Of a stretch of 64,000 nt of DNA, positions 1-10,825 are shown in pieces. Positions within the stretch are counted from its first letter, which is position 1; every line of letters starts with the position of its first letter. The position numbers and the translations under genes are program-made. This DNA is from Catenaria anguillulae PL171 (taxonomy: Eukaryota; Blastocladiomycota; Blastocladiomycetes; Blastocladiales; Catenariaceae), in the NCBI GenBank assembly GCA_002102555.1, contig MCFL01000057.1, positions 93,345-157,344 on the forward strand, in the 5' to 3' direction. Below the pieces are notes generated by a model. The model was given only the letters and a program-made list of their open reading frames with translations. It had not been told where the DNA came from and ran no database searches.

Positions 1-3000
1 GACTCGGGTTCTCGCCTTCAAGCAAGCGGTGGCCGCTTTCGCCGCCATGACCACCCTCGTCTTTCTCGTCCTCCACGGCTACCGATCATTGCACCTAGGC
101 CTCACCTGGTCTGGCCTGGGTCTCTCTGGCGCCGAAGCTCTGGCCATGTCAATGCAGTTTATCACCTTTCTAATGGCGACACACTTGCATGCCCTCGAGT
201 TTGCCTTCTCGCTATTGCCATCAACGGTACTGACGGTCGCATACTTGCTTCTTGCCGTTGTCAACGCGGCGTATTTACGGTCGCTGGTGGCGCTCGGGCA
301 TCCGTCGGTGCCGTGGCACGTTGCCTTGGCAAGTTCAACCATGGTGCTGCTCTTGTTGGAGAGCGTTTCCGTGCGTGGCGGTGAAATCATCACTGCACTC
401 AAGTACCCGCCCGAGTTTGCATCAACGCTGCTCTCACGTATTCTTCTCACATGGGTGTACCCGCTCATTCGCCTCGGCAATGCAAAATTCTTGACCCTGG
501 ACGACCTCTGGCAACTGCATCCGAGGGACCAAGTCACATCCAGCGCAACTCGCCTCGCGCATATTCTCCGCATGCACCCAGATTCGTCCTTTGCCTTCAA
601 CCTACTTCGCCACTCTGGTTGGGCATGGCTCGGGATCACATGCCTCTTCTTTTCTTCAGTGCTTCTCCCACTCGGGTTACCTTGGCTTCTCGGCCATCTC
701 CTGCGCCACGTCTCCATGTCCAACCCCGATCCATTTGCTGGTATCCTGCTCGCTCTGGGCTACCTCATCGTCTTTTGTGCTGGCGAATTCACTGCTGACA
801 CAGCCCACACGCTCAAGCATCTGGCCGTCGCTCGTCTTCGCTCCACACTCATGTCGGCCATGTACGCCAAATCGCTCCGCCTCGCACACTCTGGCGGCGG
901 CCACTCCAAACACTCGGCGCAAATCCTGACCCGACTGCAAGTCGACGCCGAGAACCTTGCCGAAATCCTCGAACCGTTGCTGCCGCTCCCCTCCATCCTC
1001 GCTTGCATCCTTGCCGGCTTCGCATGGCTCTGGACCACCATGGGCGCCGCGTCGCTATTCGGCATCCTGATCCTGTCAGCGTTCATTCCGCTCAACCACC
1101 TCGCCGGCAAGGTTCTCGTCCGATCCATGGCCGCAAAGCTCAAGCACATGGACGCCCGCGTGCACGCCACGCGCGAGTCCATCTTTGGCATCCGCACGCT
1201 GCGCATGTTTGGCTGGACACGGGCATTTGCGCGGCGGATCCACGCGCACCGTGTGCAAGAAATGGCTTGCCAGATGCGCGTGTGGACCGTCGAGGCCGTC
1301 CAGTATTCCCTGTTCTACTTTATCCCAAACATGGCGAGCTTGGCCATGTTTGCAACTTTCACGTGGGTATCGGGCGGAGAGAAATTGTCGGCCGAAAGGG
1401 TGTTTGTGGCGCTCTCATCAGTGCAGACCACAAAGGCGTGGTTGCATTCGGCGATTTGGAGCGTGTGGCCGCTGGTCCAAGGGTGGGCGAGTTACCAGCG
1501 GGTCAGCGAGTTTATGCGCGCAGACGAGCGAACAGAGTACGTCAAGTCGACAGTTGCAAGCGATGAGGGCAAGGTCGTGGTTGTTGAGGATGTGAGCGTG
1601 ACGTGGCCGGATGGTTCGGTTGGCAAACGTGCGAGTCCGGCATCGACAAGTGAGCCGGCCGCCGATTTGGGTTCTGAGGCAAGTCCCTTGCTCTCTTCTG
1701 TGGCAGCCGCGCATGGACCTCGCGTCGCACCAGTGCTGTCCAACATAAACCTGACCCTCAGCCGCGGATCGCTCACACTCGTCACTGGCCCAGTCGGCTC
1801 GGGCAAGTCCTCGCTACTCGCGACGCTCGCCGGAGAAATGCATCTGCTAGCGGGCTCTGTGCGGCTCGCTCCCGGTTTGCGCGTCGCCTACGTTCCTCAA
1901 CGCGCATGGATCCAGAGCGGCACCATTCGCAGCAACATTCTGTGGAACCACGAGATGGACGAGCAATGGTACCGGCGCGTGCTTGACGCATGTGCGCTCA
2001 TGCCTGATTTGGACCAGTGGGAGGCCGGCGATTTGGAGGTGATCGGTGAGCGTGGAATCAATGTACGTTGGCTAATTGCCCATGTTTTATTTACCTCAAG
2101 CGTATCGCATGACGGCTGACGCGGACTTGGTCCCCACAGTTATCGGGCGGCCAAAAAGCACGCATCGCGCTCGCGCGCGCAATCTACTGCACCGCCGACG
2201 TATTTTTGCTCGACGACGTTCTCAGTGCCGTTGACGTCCTCGTCGACGCGCACTTGTTTGCCAATGTGTTTGGCCCGCGCGGCTTGCTTGCGGGCAAGAC
2301 AGTTGTGCTCGTGACGCATGCCGTTCATCACATGCTTGAAGTGGATCGTGTCGTCATCATGTCTGATGGTACGATTGCGGAGCAAGGCGCACCTGCCGAG
2401 TTGGAAAAGATTCATCGCGGTCGATTTGGGTGGTTGATGGACGGGCATGGCAAGAGAAACGACGGTCAGGTCGTGGTGGATGAGCGGCATGGGCAGCCAC
2501 ATGCACCGACCGAAGCGGGTGGATACGGCACATTGGTTGTCGACACAGTGGCTGCGGAAAAGCGGGTTGATTCAGAGTCCAGCAGCGACGATGAATCGAT
2601 AGCTGACAGTGATCTCGAGTCTGAGGATGAGCAAAACGAATCGGTTCAACGTGGATCGGTCAGCTCTGCCGTTTACGGCCGCTATTTCGGATACGCGGGT
2701 TTCCCGCAGCTCGCACTGCTCGTTGCATTGTCTGTGTTTGCCATCACGTTTGAGACCCTGACATCGTACTGGTCCGGAACGTGGGGACAAGCGTCGGAAG
2801 CATCGACGGCGCCCGATGCGCCCGCTCCAAGTATGACCTTTTACGTCCTCGGCCTTTCGGCCTCGCTTCGGGTCTGGTCGTATTCATGTTTACGTCCGAT
2901 GTTTACTTTGGCCACCTGGCTGTCAAGGCGGCAACAAGCATGTCGAATGACTTGTTGTCCAAAGTGCTAACGTTGCCCATGACTTTCTTTGATTCGACAC

Positions 3001-4764
3001 CTTCCGGTACACACTGTTCTTCTCCCTCATTCCATAGCCGGTATCTGTGCTCACAGCTCCGTTTATACATACGCAACCAAAGGTCGCCTCATTAACCGCT
3101 TCTCGCGTGACATGAAAACCATTGACTCTGACCTGCCCAACTCGGCCTTTGATGGCCTCTACGTCTCTTTGCTCACCACCGGCATGCTCGTCTCGATCAG
3201 TCTCGCCACACCACCATTCATTGCCCTCCTCGTCGTCCTCATTGCCATTTACTGGTATCTTCAGCGGCTCTACCTCAATGCATCCCGTGAGATCCAGCGC
3301 ATCAACTCGATCACATTGTCGCCCTTGTACCAAGCGTTCACCGAAACGCTCGATGGCATGGCCACCATTCGCGTTGCGTCCATGAGCACGGGCGGATCCG
3401 TGTCATCTGCGTCGTCACCATCGCCATTGTCGCCCAACACGAGCACCAGCGGCAGCCGCTCATCCCTGTCAACCATCTCGCCCTCGTCAGCTTCCTCATC
3501 TTCTGCTCTCGCCCAAGCCCCCACCACACCGCTCGTCGCTTTCCAACAGCTCACCGACCTGCGCATCGACACGTATATGCGAACGCAATACGCGCTCATC
3601 GTGACGGGTCAATGGCTCAAGCGTGGGCTCAAGCTGATCAGTGCCGGGATCATTTTCTCTGCGGCTCTGCTTGCCGTGCTGTTCCCGAGCCAAGGTGTGG
3701 TGTTGATTGGGCTGGGATTGACTCAAGCGCAAAATGCAACGTGGGTATTGGACGAGCTTGTTGAGTTGTTTTGCAAGGTCGAGAATGAGATGGTGGCCGT
3801 GGAGCGAGTATTGGAGTATGTCGATTTGACAAGCGAGCACCAGGTGGTGGGTGGCGCAGGTCAGGAGGCCGATGTTGATGCCGAGTGGCCGGCGAACGGG
3901 ACAATTACGTTCGACCAGGTTGGTGCAAGGTACCAGGAGGACCAGCCCCATGTGCTCAAGAGCTTGTCATTTGCGATCCGCGCGGGGGAGAAAGTGGCGC
4001 TTGTCGGGCGCACAGGTAGCGGTAAATCAAGTTGTGTTGCGGCACTGTTCCGGTTGCTGGAACTCTCCACGGGCCGTATTCTGGTGGACAATGTCGACAT
4101 TGCCCGCGTGCCCTTGGATACTTTGCGATCGCGGCTGACCATTGTCCCTCAGGATTGCTTTGTGTTTGAGGCCGATGTGCGCGAAAACGTCGACCCGCGG
4201 CCCGATGGGGAGCGCGTATCGGATCAGGATGTGTGGAGTGCGCTAGATGCGGTTGGGTTGGGTGAGCTGGTGAGGCGGTTGCCCAGCAGGTTGGATGAGC
4301 CGATCAAGGGGGTGTTGAGTGCGGGCCAGTTGCAGCTGTTGTGTTTGGCGCGGGCGATTGTGAGACGGTCAACCGTTTTGGTTTTGGTGCGTCGACTTGG
4401 TTTTTCTTGATTATTGTGGCCATTGGGCTTACCGATCTCGCCTTGATGTTGTTTTCAGGACGAGGCGAGCTCAAGTCTCGACAATTCCACCGATGGACTT
4501 GTGCAGCAAGTCATTCGCGGGCCTGTTTTCGAAAAGTGTACCGTGCTGACTATTGCTCATCGGATTGCTTCAGTCATGGATTATGATCGGTTCGTAACGT
4601 TTTCTCATTCGCTCTCCAGGTCCTTTTCTCACCACGGTCGTTATAGGATTCTGGTGCTTGACCAGGGCCAATTGATGGAGTGCGATTCCCCAAAATCTTT
4701 GCTCGCAAATCCCAAGTCTACATTTTATCGACTCGCGCACCAAGCCGGTCTCGTCGCTAATTGA
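1..4764 (+). CDS. ABCC-family (MRP/Ycf1-type) ABC transporter, 5' partial
   Basis: A full-type ABC exporter of the ABCC class, which in fungi moves glutathione conjugates and organic anions, usually across the vacuolar membrane. The frame is open from base 2, so the start lies outside the window. Exons 2-2062, 2140-3006, 3083-4386, 4459-4589 and 4647-4764 give about 1,490 residues. Order: hydrophobic TMD0-like segment, TMD1, NBD1 (Walker A GPVGSGKSS near 1790, LSGGQ at 2140, Walker B ending LLDD with Asp in the catalytic Glu position), TMD2, NBD2 (Walker A GRTGSGKSS near 4010, LSAGQ near 4315, intact LDEA spanning the 4387-4458 intron). A degenerate first and intact second site is typical of ABCC. 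Oddities: a Ser-rich insert of about 55 residues inside TMD2 (about 3380-3535), and a one-base frame break near 2865 where the TMD2 helix continues in the next frame. Confidence 0.93.
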
Positions 4765-4784
4765 CACACTTTCTGCTTGATTCC

Positions 4785-5003
4785 TCATACATTTACATGT
4801 ACGTGTACTTGGCGCTCGCTTAGCCGTTTAGCGTCCCGTCCAACCGTGTCCATCGTTGGGTGCCCACCTGTCTGCTGGATTGCGGTTTCCAGCCCTCTGG
4901 ACAGTGGATCTGTGTCAGCAGTCACTGTGTGTGACTGCGGAGTAAACACAAAGAGCCGGTCCCGACGTCCATCTCGAATGAGGACAGTTACATCTTTGAG
5001 CAT
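4785..5003 (-). other. Small open frame, possible extra 3' exon of the CatSper-like gene
   Basis: A 72-codon frame beginning MLKDVTVLIRDGRRDRLF, with gene-like codon use, lies directly after the CatSper-like stop. It could be chance, a separate tiny gene, or the true C-terminal exon. If a GC-AG intron (donor GCAAGT at about 5057, acceptor at about 5000) were used, the channel would read ...RLINMQ-NVTVLIRDG... in frame and end at 4785 instead of 5050. I cannot decide between these without transcript data. Confidence 0.25.
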
Positions 5004-5049
5004 TCAAAATGCACAGAATTGAGGAAATTTCACAACATGAGAAGCCAAT

Positions 5050-7516
5050 CTACTTGCTTTGCATGTTGATGAGCCGAGTGAGTGCATCTCCAGTATCCTA
5101 CATGTTTGATAAATTGACCGTGTGAGTGCTCAGGCCTCGCGAGGAAACAAAAAGAGATGCACATACCAATTCCTCGAAATCCTCCTCCTCATCATTAGCC
5201 AACTGCTCATCGAATATCTCCTCTTCCCGATTCTCATTGATGACCTTCAATTCCAACAAAATCTACCCCCACATCGACACCCAATCAAGTCAACAACACA
5301 AGCAGCACACACGGCGAGAACAAGAAAACACACATACCTCATTCAACTGCTCCTTAATCTGCACATATTCCTTCAAATTCTCTTCAATCACCATGAGCAA
5401 CAAGTAATAGTTTTCGAGCTTGGACTCTGTAATGCGATCAAACTCGGGCAACTCGTAAGGGATCTGGTTGAGGTATGCCTGCTCGTCGCCCTCGGCCAAG
5501 GTGGCAATGGCGCGCACGGCGCTGCCGCCCGATTTGCGTTGCGACGCGGCCCGTGATTTCAGGCGCCGGAACTTGGCTTTCATTTGCCTTTTGATGTTTT
5601 CGTAGGTGGTTTCCTGTAGTGACATGTGTGAGGATCAAGGGTACTGGGCGTGCGCGAGGGTGCAGTTGGGAAAGAGCAGCATACGAGGTTGGTCACGACA
5701 ACAGCGACAATGAGGTTGGAAAAGATGAATCCGCCAAGCGTAATGAATATGACACAGTAGATTGCGCCGGCCGTGAACTGGCCGCGTTTCTACACATTAT
5801 TTCACACGTGGTGTCAGCCGTCCACATTGGGTCGCAGAGTGAGCAATCGAGTAAATACCTCGAGCTCGTCAAACAACACGACCCATCCGTCCTGCGTCAC
5901 AAGAATGAACAAGAAGAAGAGCGCCGTGCCCAAATCGCCAAACCGCTCAGGGTACACGGAACCGAATAGGGTGACGCCCACAACGGCAAAGATGAACATG
6001 AGGATGAGTAGCAGCAGCGTAATGTTGAGCATATCTAGGAAGCGGCTTTTGCGCGTGAGCGAGTACATTTTCATGAGGAGCGGACATTGCGCCAGGCGTA
6101 CCGGGAATACTCTTGGCTACCACTTGCAACACGGTGTACATGCCAGACAGAGCGCTGATACTCCGCAAACTGCGGAATGCACGAATCATGCGCAGCATTT
6201 TCAGGATGCGCGACGATTGCGAGAAGGTAATCACTGAGGGCGAGTGCGTCAGTCGACTGTGGATGAGGCACGTTCATAGTGGTAGAGGACGTACATGGTC
6301 CGAGCAAAGCAATAATCACAAGCGCAACGTCCAGCCAGTTCCAAGCCGACTTCCAAAAGTTGGCAAATGCGTAGTACCACTTGAAGAGGATTTCCATAAT
6401 GAATATGGACAGGAAAATGGCGTCGAGAATAGAAAAGAGTGGTCCGTAGAGGTTTCGCTACAAGTGTGTGGTCGAAAAGTGTGAGCAGCTTGGTAGGCAA
6501 GACACACTTGGGTCCAGGCAAGGTCGTGCGTACCATGTTGGCATCCGTTTGAGTTCCAATCATGATGGAATTCAAGATGATGACAATGAGCATGACAAGC
6601 CGAAAGAAGTCACCCTCGCCGAGACGTCCAGCGAGATCTTCAGACACGTAGCTCTCGAACGCCTCGTCGTCAATGTCAACAATGGACGAAAAGTTGATGT
6701 CTTTGCGTTCCAGACGCGATACGTTCTATTGCAGCATTGCGAGTCGTGTGTAAGAGCCGCTTCAGGGACCGGCATGTGCGGCTCAAGATACAAGAGACGT
6801 ACCATACGCCGAGCGTTGCCAAAGATGATGTTGCGCACGATAGAGTACGAGTCACTGAAATCCCGCCCACGGAGTGAATGAACAAAGATCAGCGGAAAAT
6901 AAAAAGCCAAAGTAGACTTGGGAATGCATGACGTACACGTTATCCCTGGCTTCTGCCGCTGCATTCGCAACGGTATGCCTCCCACCAATTGCCCCCATTC
7001 CAACCAACTGCAAATCGCCCGTGCCCCGCTTCTTTGCTTTACTCGCTGCCGAAGCTCCCGACCCGCTTGCCCCCTGCTGCTGCTGCCCACCATGTAATCC
7101 AATCGAGTCGCCGCTTTCCTCACTCTCCTCATCACGAAACAATGGCGACCTAGGCCCGGACGGGCCAGATATACTTGATCCGCGATCCACAAAGATGGAG
7201 TACTTGCGGTTCGGAGGAAACGCAGTGTGCTGGTGGAACACGCGGTGGAAGTGCCGGGGCGAGTCCGAGTCTGAGTTTGTGTGGAGAAAATTGGATTCAA
7301 ATTTTCGGTCGTAGACGCCTGGCTAAACGTCGTTGGAAATGATCCGTCAGCATGTCTTGCCATGGACGCGGGCAGGAGGCGAGGCGAGTGTACCAGGCGA
7401 AAGGCCGGGTACGTCAGCTCCACGTCGAGGGAGGAGCGCAGAACCGACGAAACATGATGATCTGCGTCAAGGGCCGCCGGATCATAGGCCGCTGTTGGCA
7501 AAGGGTTGGAACACAT
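5050..7516 (-). CDS. CatSper-like single-domain voltage-gated Ca2+ channel subunit
   Basis: A six-transmembrane cation channel, inferred to carry Ca2+ into the flagellar or plasma membrane of zoospores or gametes. Eleven exons (7516-7394, 7322-6937, 6854-6803, 6725-6534, 6457-6295, 6233-6102, 6034-5859, 5789-5685, 5613-5338, 5244-5167, 5097-5050) sum to exactly 576 codons plus stop. S1 about residues 225-248, S2 260-282, S3 291-308. S4 carries a basic series (RILKMLRMIRAFRSLR, about 314-330). S5 (MLNITLLLLILMFIFAVVG) is followed by the filter TQDGW, the T-x-D-x-W pattern diagnostic of CatSper. S6 ends NLIVAVVVTNLE. The tail is coiled-coil-like and acidic. One domain rather than four excludes Cav/Cch1. 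The 170-residue N-terminus is Ser/Gly/Gln-rich. The start at 7516 is the first ATG in frame; a few more codons upstream are open. Confidence 0.88.
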
Positions 7517-7872
7517 GGTGTTGATGAGATTTCGTTGGCGGAAAGATTTGATCCAGTCGGGGTCCAGGCATGAAGTGCACGAAGTTCATGGGTATGCATT
7601 GTCTTCATTGGCGTGAAACCAGGATGATTCTACTCGTGTGGGAATTCATCCATGTGGGACCAGCTTGTCACATTGACGGACGAAAAGTTGGAAGATGGTG
7701 GGAACCACACGCGTCTTTCTTGTCAATTCATCAAGGGATCGCAAGTTGTTCCGATCCAACATCTTTTCGACATGATATATACCATGTACGTCTCGCGGGC
7801 TTCGCAATGACAGTTATAGATTTACATGTAGCCAAAGCCTGAAACAAGCCGCAATTCACCAGCAGCATCACC
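7517..7872. promoter_or_regulatory. Divergent intergenic region between CatSper-like and SCAMP genes
   Basis: About 356 bases separate the two divergent starts and must hold both promoters. No TATA box or repeat stood out. A frame in phase with the channel start is open for about 70 bases above 7516. Confidence 0.4.
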
Positions 7873-9758
7873 ATGAATCCCTTCCTTGTATGTGCCTCGG
7901 CCGTCTTCACTGGGTCTGCGCCGAGTCTGGGCGAAGATATGAACTTTACTCACTAAGAAGTTGCTCTAGTCACCTGGTGAACGCATCTCCCCTCCTGTCA
8001 ACCCATGGTCAATGTCGGGTGCTTCCACATCCTCGGCGGCAGCCACCGTTCTTCAAACCGATATAGAAACCCCAAAAGAATCGGCCGCAGAGGCTCTGCT
8101 CAAGTTCCGTGAAAAGGACATTGAACGCCGTGAAGCTGCTCTGGCACAGCGAGAGCAAGCCATCCGCGCGCGTGAGGAAAAGGTCGAGGAGGTGATGGGA
8201 AGGCAGTTTAATTGGCCATGGTTCAAGTACGGTTGCTTTTGTATGAGTGAATGGGGATGAGAGAGAACCGAGGCTGACCAATGCGATAACTAGACCAATT
8301 CTGTTTCATGATATCAACAAGGAGATTCCAAGCGGCGGTCGGCCCGTCGTCAGGCGCATGTACGGCGTGTGGATGTTTGCCGTTTGGACATATTTCATGA
8401 ACTGGTGCGTGGGAGAAATGTTCTTTTCTCGTCATTGTATCCATTCGATGGCACTCACGACAGTGTCTTGATAGCATTGCCTGCTTGTCCATGCTCGCAA
8501 CCCAACACCCTGCGGGCGGCTCCATGTTTGGCATGTCGCTGCTCACCATCGTTCAGGCGCTTGGTGTGATGGTGTCGTGTATTTGAAGGATGGTGGAAAG
8601 TCGTTGGGCCTTGGTCGATTGCGGCATATGGTTGTGTATGAGAGCTTTGGCAGCGTGGTTGAATCTGTGCTCCTTGAGCCGTTGAAGGTGCTGCACAAGG
8701 TTGATGAGCAATATGGGTCCAAGCTCATGATCTTGGAAGAGCCCAATACTCGCGATGCTCAGCTCGTTCCAGCCGAATCCCTCCTGTTTGGGTTTCACCT
8801 TTGTCCAGTTTTTTCAAGCCGAATCCGTGGTCGACACTCAGACGCCCGGTCCTTTGATGGCTCAAGAGCCATCTACAAGCAATGGTGCGTGAATCATTAT
8901 GCTGAAGAGCACACAGCACACTTTTTTGGGGATGTGAAGAACAGGGACCTGTTTGAGTAAGCGATGTAGTGTTGTGGGTATAATACACCTTGCCGTCTCG
9001 CTGTTCTTCTGGACTGGATGGGTCAACTACGCCTGCTGGAGCGTTATAGATTGCTATCAAATGTGGACTGACACTTACCGCAGTCAATCGTTGTTGACCA
9101 CGTATGGTCGCGTTGCTGATAACTCAACAGCACGCAACCACGTCCGACCACATGCTACGAACAAATGACAGCAGTTTACATCAAGCGGTCAAGCTTGGTC
9201 AAGACGAATTACGAGCAGATTAGATGGGAATGCTTTCGACAACGGTGATCAAGTGCAGATACTAGTTGTGCAGCTGGTTGAGTAATCCCGGTTTCGTGAT
9301 GCATCTGCGCGGTCGCGGTGCCCATCTCGTGGTCGTTTTGGTACAAGCAACTGTACGACGGTGCGCGCGACGACAAGTCGATCCGGTTCTTTCTCTTCTT
9401 TCTCAACTTTGCCTTTCATCTCGGCGCAACCGTCGTGCTGGGCATTGGCATTCCCGGGTGGGGCGGCGCGGGCGTCATTGTGACTTTGGACCAGTTTGGC
9501 AGGAACTTGGGCAGTGGCATTGTGTGCATTGTCTCAAGTGTGAGTTTCGGGGTCCAGCTGCTCATTGGCGTGTGGGGATTGAAGGAGGTGACGTATTATT
9601 ATCGCAGCATGGGGCATTCCGTCAAGAAGGCACAGCAGGAGGCTGTGAGTGCAGGGATGCGGAGCGAGGCGGGGCAAGCGTTGGTCAAGGAGGGCGCAAA
9701 GCAGGTGGTGGCAGCCAAGGTTGGGCAGATCAAGAAGGGAGATGGGTCCATGGCATAG
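7873..9758 (+). CDS. Secretory carrier-associated membrane protein (SCAMP), interrupted
   Basis: A four-span SCAMP, a trafficking protein of Golgi, endosome and plasma-membrane recycling carriers. A tiny first exon MNPFL (7873-7887) joins 7970-8226 (NPF-type start and a heptad coiled coil, about residues 45-80), then 8294-8404, 8475 to about 8565, and 9318-9758. Family marks: NWPWFKPILFHDINKEIP, TM1 WMFAVWTYFMNCIACLSML, TM2 beginning GMSLLTIVQALG, then VPISWSFWYKQLYDGARDD, which matches the conserved E-peptide loop, then TM3 and TM4 and a basic tail. The last two blocks align with the family as if contiguous, but 8566-9317 lies between them, roughly ten times the usual intron length here, with no AG acceptor before VPISW and an in-frame TGA just upstream. 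Either an unusual intron or an insertion that damages the gene. Confidence 0.82.
8566..9317. other. Unexplained ~750-base intervening sequence inside the SCAMP gene
   Basis: The segment splits TM2 of the SCAMP. A 6-base direct repeat GTGATG occurs at 8566-8571 and at 9296-9301, close to both ends, as a short target-site duplication would. I saw no terminal inverted repeats and no recognisable transposase. Short open frames on both strands match nothing I know. Removing the segment with one repeat copy does not restore the frame cleanly. Confidence 0.45.
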
Positions 9759-9882
9759 GGGCCCGGAGGAGAGGAACATGGAGGAATCGATGGCCATTTT
9801 ATGTATTATCCTTTGTATCTTTGGCACTTGGAGGCAAACAATCACAAACCGCTGACCGCTCACTCCCTCAACCGTCGTCACA

Positions 9883-10513
9883 TCAACGCTCGGGCGCATT
9901 CTCATGCGCGGTCTTTTCCCTTTCCGCACGCATCAACGCCTCTCGACGCTAGCATTCGCGGGGGAAAATTCCAATGTCAGTACCAATGCACCTGCATGTA
10001 TGCGTGTATCATGTTACGGGAACGCACCTCGCGATTGCGCTTGACAAGGACCCGCATCGTAGTAGCACGTTCAATCTCGCTCATCTCTGCCCAGTTGGCA
10101 ATGCGCGACATGGTTCCATCGGAGTTAATGACGAGCGGGCCGAGTTGGTCGAGCCGCACGGCATCACCATTGACTTGGACATCGGTTGTGGCGCTGGTTG
10201 CATTTTCGTGCCAAGGAAGCGCAAGCACAGTCTGCGTGCCGTCGGGGCCAATTTGACCGTGTTGGAGCTCTTGCGCTTGTGGCTCGGATTGCTGCTGCTG
10301 GGTGGACGTCGATGCCGATGCAGAAGAGTGGGCCGAAGGACCAGCGGTCGAGGAAGTTGTGGAGGGAGGAGGGTTTGGGTTGGACGTGCGAGTGCCAGCC
10401 ATGGTGCGCAGTTGTGGTGAGGTGAAGCGAGACAGCTGTGGCAAGGATTGGTGGACTGGTGGCAGCAAGAAGTGTTTGGCCGTGCGCGAGACGGAGCGAT
10501 GGAGGAGAGACAT
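9883..10513 (-). CDS. Small conserved fungal protein (GPLVINSDGT...NWAEMSEIER domain), probably mitochondrial
   Basis: Two exons (10513-10028 and 9948-9883, 79-nt intron) encode 183 residues. The start at 10513 gives a basic, Ser-rich, acid-free leader (MSLLHRSVSRTAKHFLL...) that looks like a mitochondrial presequence; MAGTR at residue 38 is an alternative start. A Pro/Ser/Gln-rich stretch precedes a compact conserved C-terminal block: DQLGPLVINSDGTMSRIAN, then WAEMSEIERATTMRVLVKRNRERR, then a charged tail ending ENAPER. I recall this block as a conserved fungal protein of unknown biochemical role but cannot name a gene. The intron falls exactly within KRNRE-RR and splicing restores the motif. 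Confidence 0.75.
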
Positions 10514-10825
10514 GGAGAGATGGATGGACCGAACAGGGGGCGGCAGCAGCACGCGGGTGCAAGTGGTGATGCAAATGTCGGTGCTTTGAGCGCTTTTATC
10601 GTTTGTGATCCATGGGCGGCTGTCCGCAGGGGATTTGTAAATACCTGCCTGTGGCTTGAACGCGAAGGTGAGAGTGAGAGGTGAAGGTGGAAGAAGGAGA
10701 TGGAAGCAGGTCCGTCGATCGGCCGACCAGAGTCGTTGTTGTTCTTTGCCGAGTCGGCAGCCATTCCAATGATAATCCAATAATTCCATGCCACTTCCAT
10801 CTGCCCAACCCTACAGACATTAACA
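10514..10825. promoter_or_regulatory. Divergent intergenic region
   Basis: About 310 bases between the small conserved gene (-) and the glycosyltransferase gene (+). No clear TATA element or repeat. If the latter starts at 10907 rather than 10826 the region is about 80 bases longer. Confidence 0.3.

Noticed and set aside
5814-6074. MKMYSLTRKSRFL as the start of a separate channel fragment
   Set aside because: These residues fall inside a 67-nt intron (6101-6035); splicing gives KSIP-DMLNITLLLL, the expected S5.
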